Virus record (IMG/VR): IMGVR_UViG_3300017755_000095
Span: 1-25,294 of that record
DNA from: a virus
DNA: 25,294 nucleotides
Strand: one strand, 5' to 3'
Positions 24,187-25,294 of this stretch are shown here, in pieces. Numbering within the stretch: position 1 is the first letter of the stretch; each line of letters opens with the position of its first letter. The translations under genes and the position numbers were made by a program. Under the pieces are notes generated by a model. The model ran no database searches and had not been told where the DNA came from. It saw only the letters and a list, made by a program, of their open reading frames with translations.

Positions 24187-24205
24187 ATTGTTTTATATTA
24201 ACAAT
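24187..24205 (-). terminator. Weak AT-only hairpin between scaffold and capsid genes
   Basis: The 54-base gap between the scaffold stop and the capsid start reads, on the minus strand, ATTGTT-AATATAA-AACAAT followed by TTTTAATTT. The 6-bp stem has mostly A-T pairs, so it is a poor terminator by itself. It may simply be an AT-rich leader that aids ribosome access to the capsid start, which has no Shine-Dalgarno sequence. Confidence 0.25.
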
Positions 24206-24214
24206 ATATAATTA

Positions 24215-25240
24215 TCAAGCCATAAACTTATTCGGGTCAAAGCCTTTGCTTGGAGCCTCAAAACTATTAGAAGAACGATTACCTCTACTTGGAGAAGTAA
24301 TACCATCCAGGACCTTCGACTTTCCTTGTTCAACGCCTTGCGTTTTAATCATCTTGAAAATCTTTTCCTTGTTTTGCCATAAGAAAGCGGCCTCCGCAAC
24401 ATTGGCATGAGACTCAAAGATGTCTTGGGCAAAATCTCCTTTGGTTATATAATTATACAGTTGTTTCTTGTCTTTCTGAGAAACTTTACCTCCAAAGAAC
24501 TCTTCTTTACCCTTAATAAAGCTTTGTAGTTCTTTGCGAGATTTATTAGCATTCTCAGTTTTGCTTTGCTCTGCTTGAGCTTTTTCTTCTCTTATTCTGT
24601 CCTTCTCAGAGTGTATGTGCTTGTTTAGTTGTTGTCTAACTAAAGTTGCTTCTCTTTTAAGAAGTCCTGCTGTTTCTAATCTTTCAATAGTATCTTCAAT
24701 GTCTGCATCATCATATTTTGCGGCACGCATATCAGCTATTACTAAATCCTTATCAGACAGCTCTAAGTAAGTACCTAATGTTTTTATTGTATCATTAGGT
24801 TCTACATCTGGCTTCATAGCATCTTTAACTTGAGCTATAAACTCTTCTTTACTTGAAGCCTCGATTCCTGCTTCTTTACTTAAACCTTCCCAGTCAAATT
24901 CTGCCGTTACAGGTTCTTCTTTGTTTTCTACTACCGTGTCTTCATCATCCCAATCATTGTCTTCTTCAGTCTTTTCTTCTGCTTTGGGGTCATTAGTTTC
25001 TTCGCCCACTTTGGAATCAACTTCGACTGAATCCCACGAAAAGTCGCCTTCGCTCTCTGTTTCGCTTTCTGATTCGGTATTATCTTTTGATTTAACCTCT
25101 TCAGGCTGTTCTTCATTCGTTAAAGATTCTACTTTTTCAGCAGCTTCTCCATCGAGAAATGCTGTTGGGTCAAAGCCCTGTTCTTTTGTTTCTTCAGTAG
25201 ACTCAACTACCTCTTCAATAATTTTGCTTTCTTCTGCCAT
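24215..25240 (-). CDS. Scaffold-like acidic protein upstream of the capsid gene, 341 aa
   Basis: 341-aa protein. The N-terminal 130 residues are strongly acidic and low in complexity (Glu/Asp/Ser/Thr), the middle is helical with a Lys/Glu/Gln coiled-coil-like run (about 200-245), and the C-terminus is basic and Ser/Asn-rich. Position directly before the major capsid gene plus this composition is typical of phage capsid scaffolding proteins, which fill the procapsid and then leave. A notable feature is GFDPTAF at 22-28 and GFDPNKF at 333-339, nearly the same short motif at both ends, perhaps a capsid- or self-binding peptide. No protease motif was seen. The start ATG at 25240 is preceded by an AT-rich leader with a promoter-like element. 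Confidence 0.62.
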   Translation of the reverse strand: MAEESKIIEEVVESTEETKEQGFDPTAFLDGEAAEKVESLTNEEQPEEVKSKDNTESESETESEGDFSWDSVEVDSKVGEETNDPKAEEKTEEDNDWDDEDTVVENKEEPVTAEFDWEGLSKEAGIEASSKEEFIAQVKDAMKPDVEPNDTIKTLGTYLELSDKDLVIADMRAAKYDDADIEDTIERLETAGLLKREATLVRQQLNKHIHSEKDRIREEKAQAEQSKTENANKSRKELQSFIKGKEEFFGGKVSQKDKKQLYNYITKGDFAQDIFESHANVAEAAFLWQNKEKIFKMIKTQGVEQGKSKVLDGITSPSRGNRSSNSFEAPSKGFDPNKFMA

Positions 25241-25261
25241 TTTATTTTGCTTTTATGTTTA

Positions 25262-25269
25262 CAAATATA
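25262..25269 (-). promoter_or_regulatory. Candidate Bacteroidota-type -7 promoter element
   Basis: The minus strand reads TATATTTG, an exact match to the TAnnTTTG -7 consensus of the Bacteroidota primary sigma factor, 21 bases before the scaffold ATG. A -33 TTTG/TTG element would fall at the right edge and is not evident in the 25 bases visible. The region is so AT-rich that a chance match is possible. Confidence 0.35.
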
Positions 25270-25294
25270 TTACTTTTTTATCTTATTTTTTTTC

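Noticed and set aside
24931-25116. Second minus-strand frame, Lys-rich, inside the scaffold-like gene
   Set aside because: Out-of-frame reading of an acidic low-complexity stretch; the Lys/Arg richness is the mechanical result of shifting GAA-rich codons.
1-25294. Stop-codon reassignment as in some crAss-like phages
   Set aside because: TAA, TAG (capsid gene) and TGA (scaffold, 152-aa and tail genes) all end frames at sensible gene boundaries, and long frames contain none in frame.
1-25294. CRISPR arrays, tRNA genes, insertion sequences, attachment sites
   Set aside because: No spaced direct repeats, cloverleaf sequences, transposase frames or terminal inverted repeats were seen; gene-free gaps are all under about 80 bases.

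Overview
The window is one dense, single-strand block of virion genes from a tailed bacteriophage. Every gene I can support lies on the minus strand, so transcription runs from the right edge to the left edge. It most resembles the head, tail-connector and ejection-protein block of crAss-like podoviruses (Crassvirales). The basis is gene order, protein size classes, and a giant protein carrying the RNA polymerase signature used by that group. The DNA is strongly AT-rich. Starts lack Shine-Dalgarno sequences and often read TAATG or TAAAATG, and one upstream region carries a TAnnTTTG element. These traits point to a Bacteroidota host, possibly a marine or aquatic Flavobacteriia-like one. The host and family assignments are inferences. 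TAA, TAG and TGA are all used as stops, so nothing suggests the stop-codon reassignment seen in some crAss-like phages.

Layout in transcription order, right to left. (1) 25240-24215: acidic, scaffold-like protein, preceded at the window edge by a candidate promoter. (2) 24160-22682: major capsid protein, followed by a textbook terminator hairpin with a UUCG tetraloop. (3) 22617-19619: five small genes (224, 193, 214, 152 and 201 aa) occupying the place of head-auxiliary, adaptor and ring/connector proteins. (4) 19616-14958: 1552-aa tail (muzzle/stabilization) protein. (5) 14961-9945: three proteins (400, 690 and 580 aa) that look like cargo/ejection proteins; the 690-aa one begins with a GH108-type lysozyme domain. 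(6) 9943 to the left edge: an uninterrupted reading frame of 3314 codons with no stop inside the window. It has a hydrophobic helical N-terminal region, an HExxH zincin motif (residues 934-938) and an RNA polymerase core with the DxDGD metal-binding loop (residues 2583-2587).

The inferred logic is as follows. Scaffold and capsid protein build the head. The small proteins build the portal-proximal collar and tail. The 1552-aa protein forms the tail end. The 400/690/580-aa proteins and the giant polymerase are packaged and ejected ahead of or with the DNA: the lysozyme opens peptidoglycan, hydrophobic segments help cross membranes, and the virion RNA polymerase transcribes early phage genes in the new host.

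Coding density is nearly complete. There is no gene-free stretch longer than about 80 bases, and I saw no tRNA, CRISPR, insertion sequence or integrase. Portal and terminase genes would be expected beyond the right edge, and the C-terminus of the polymerase lies beyond the left edge.
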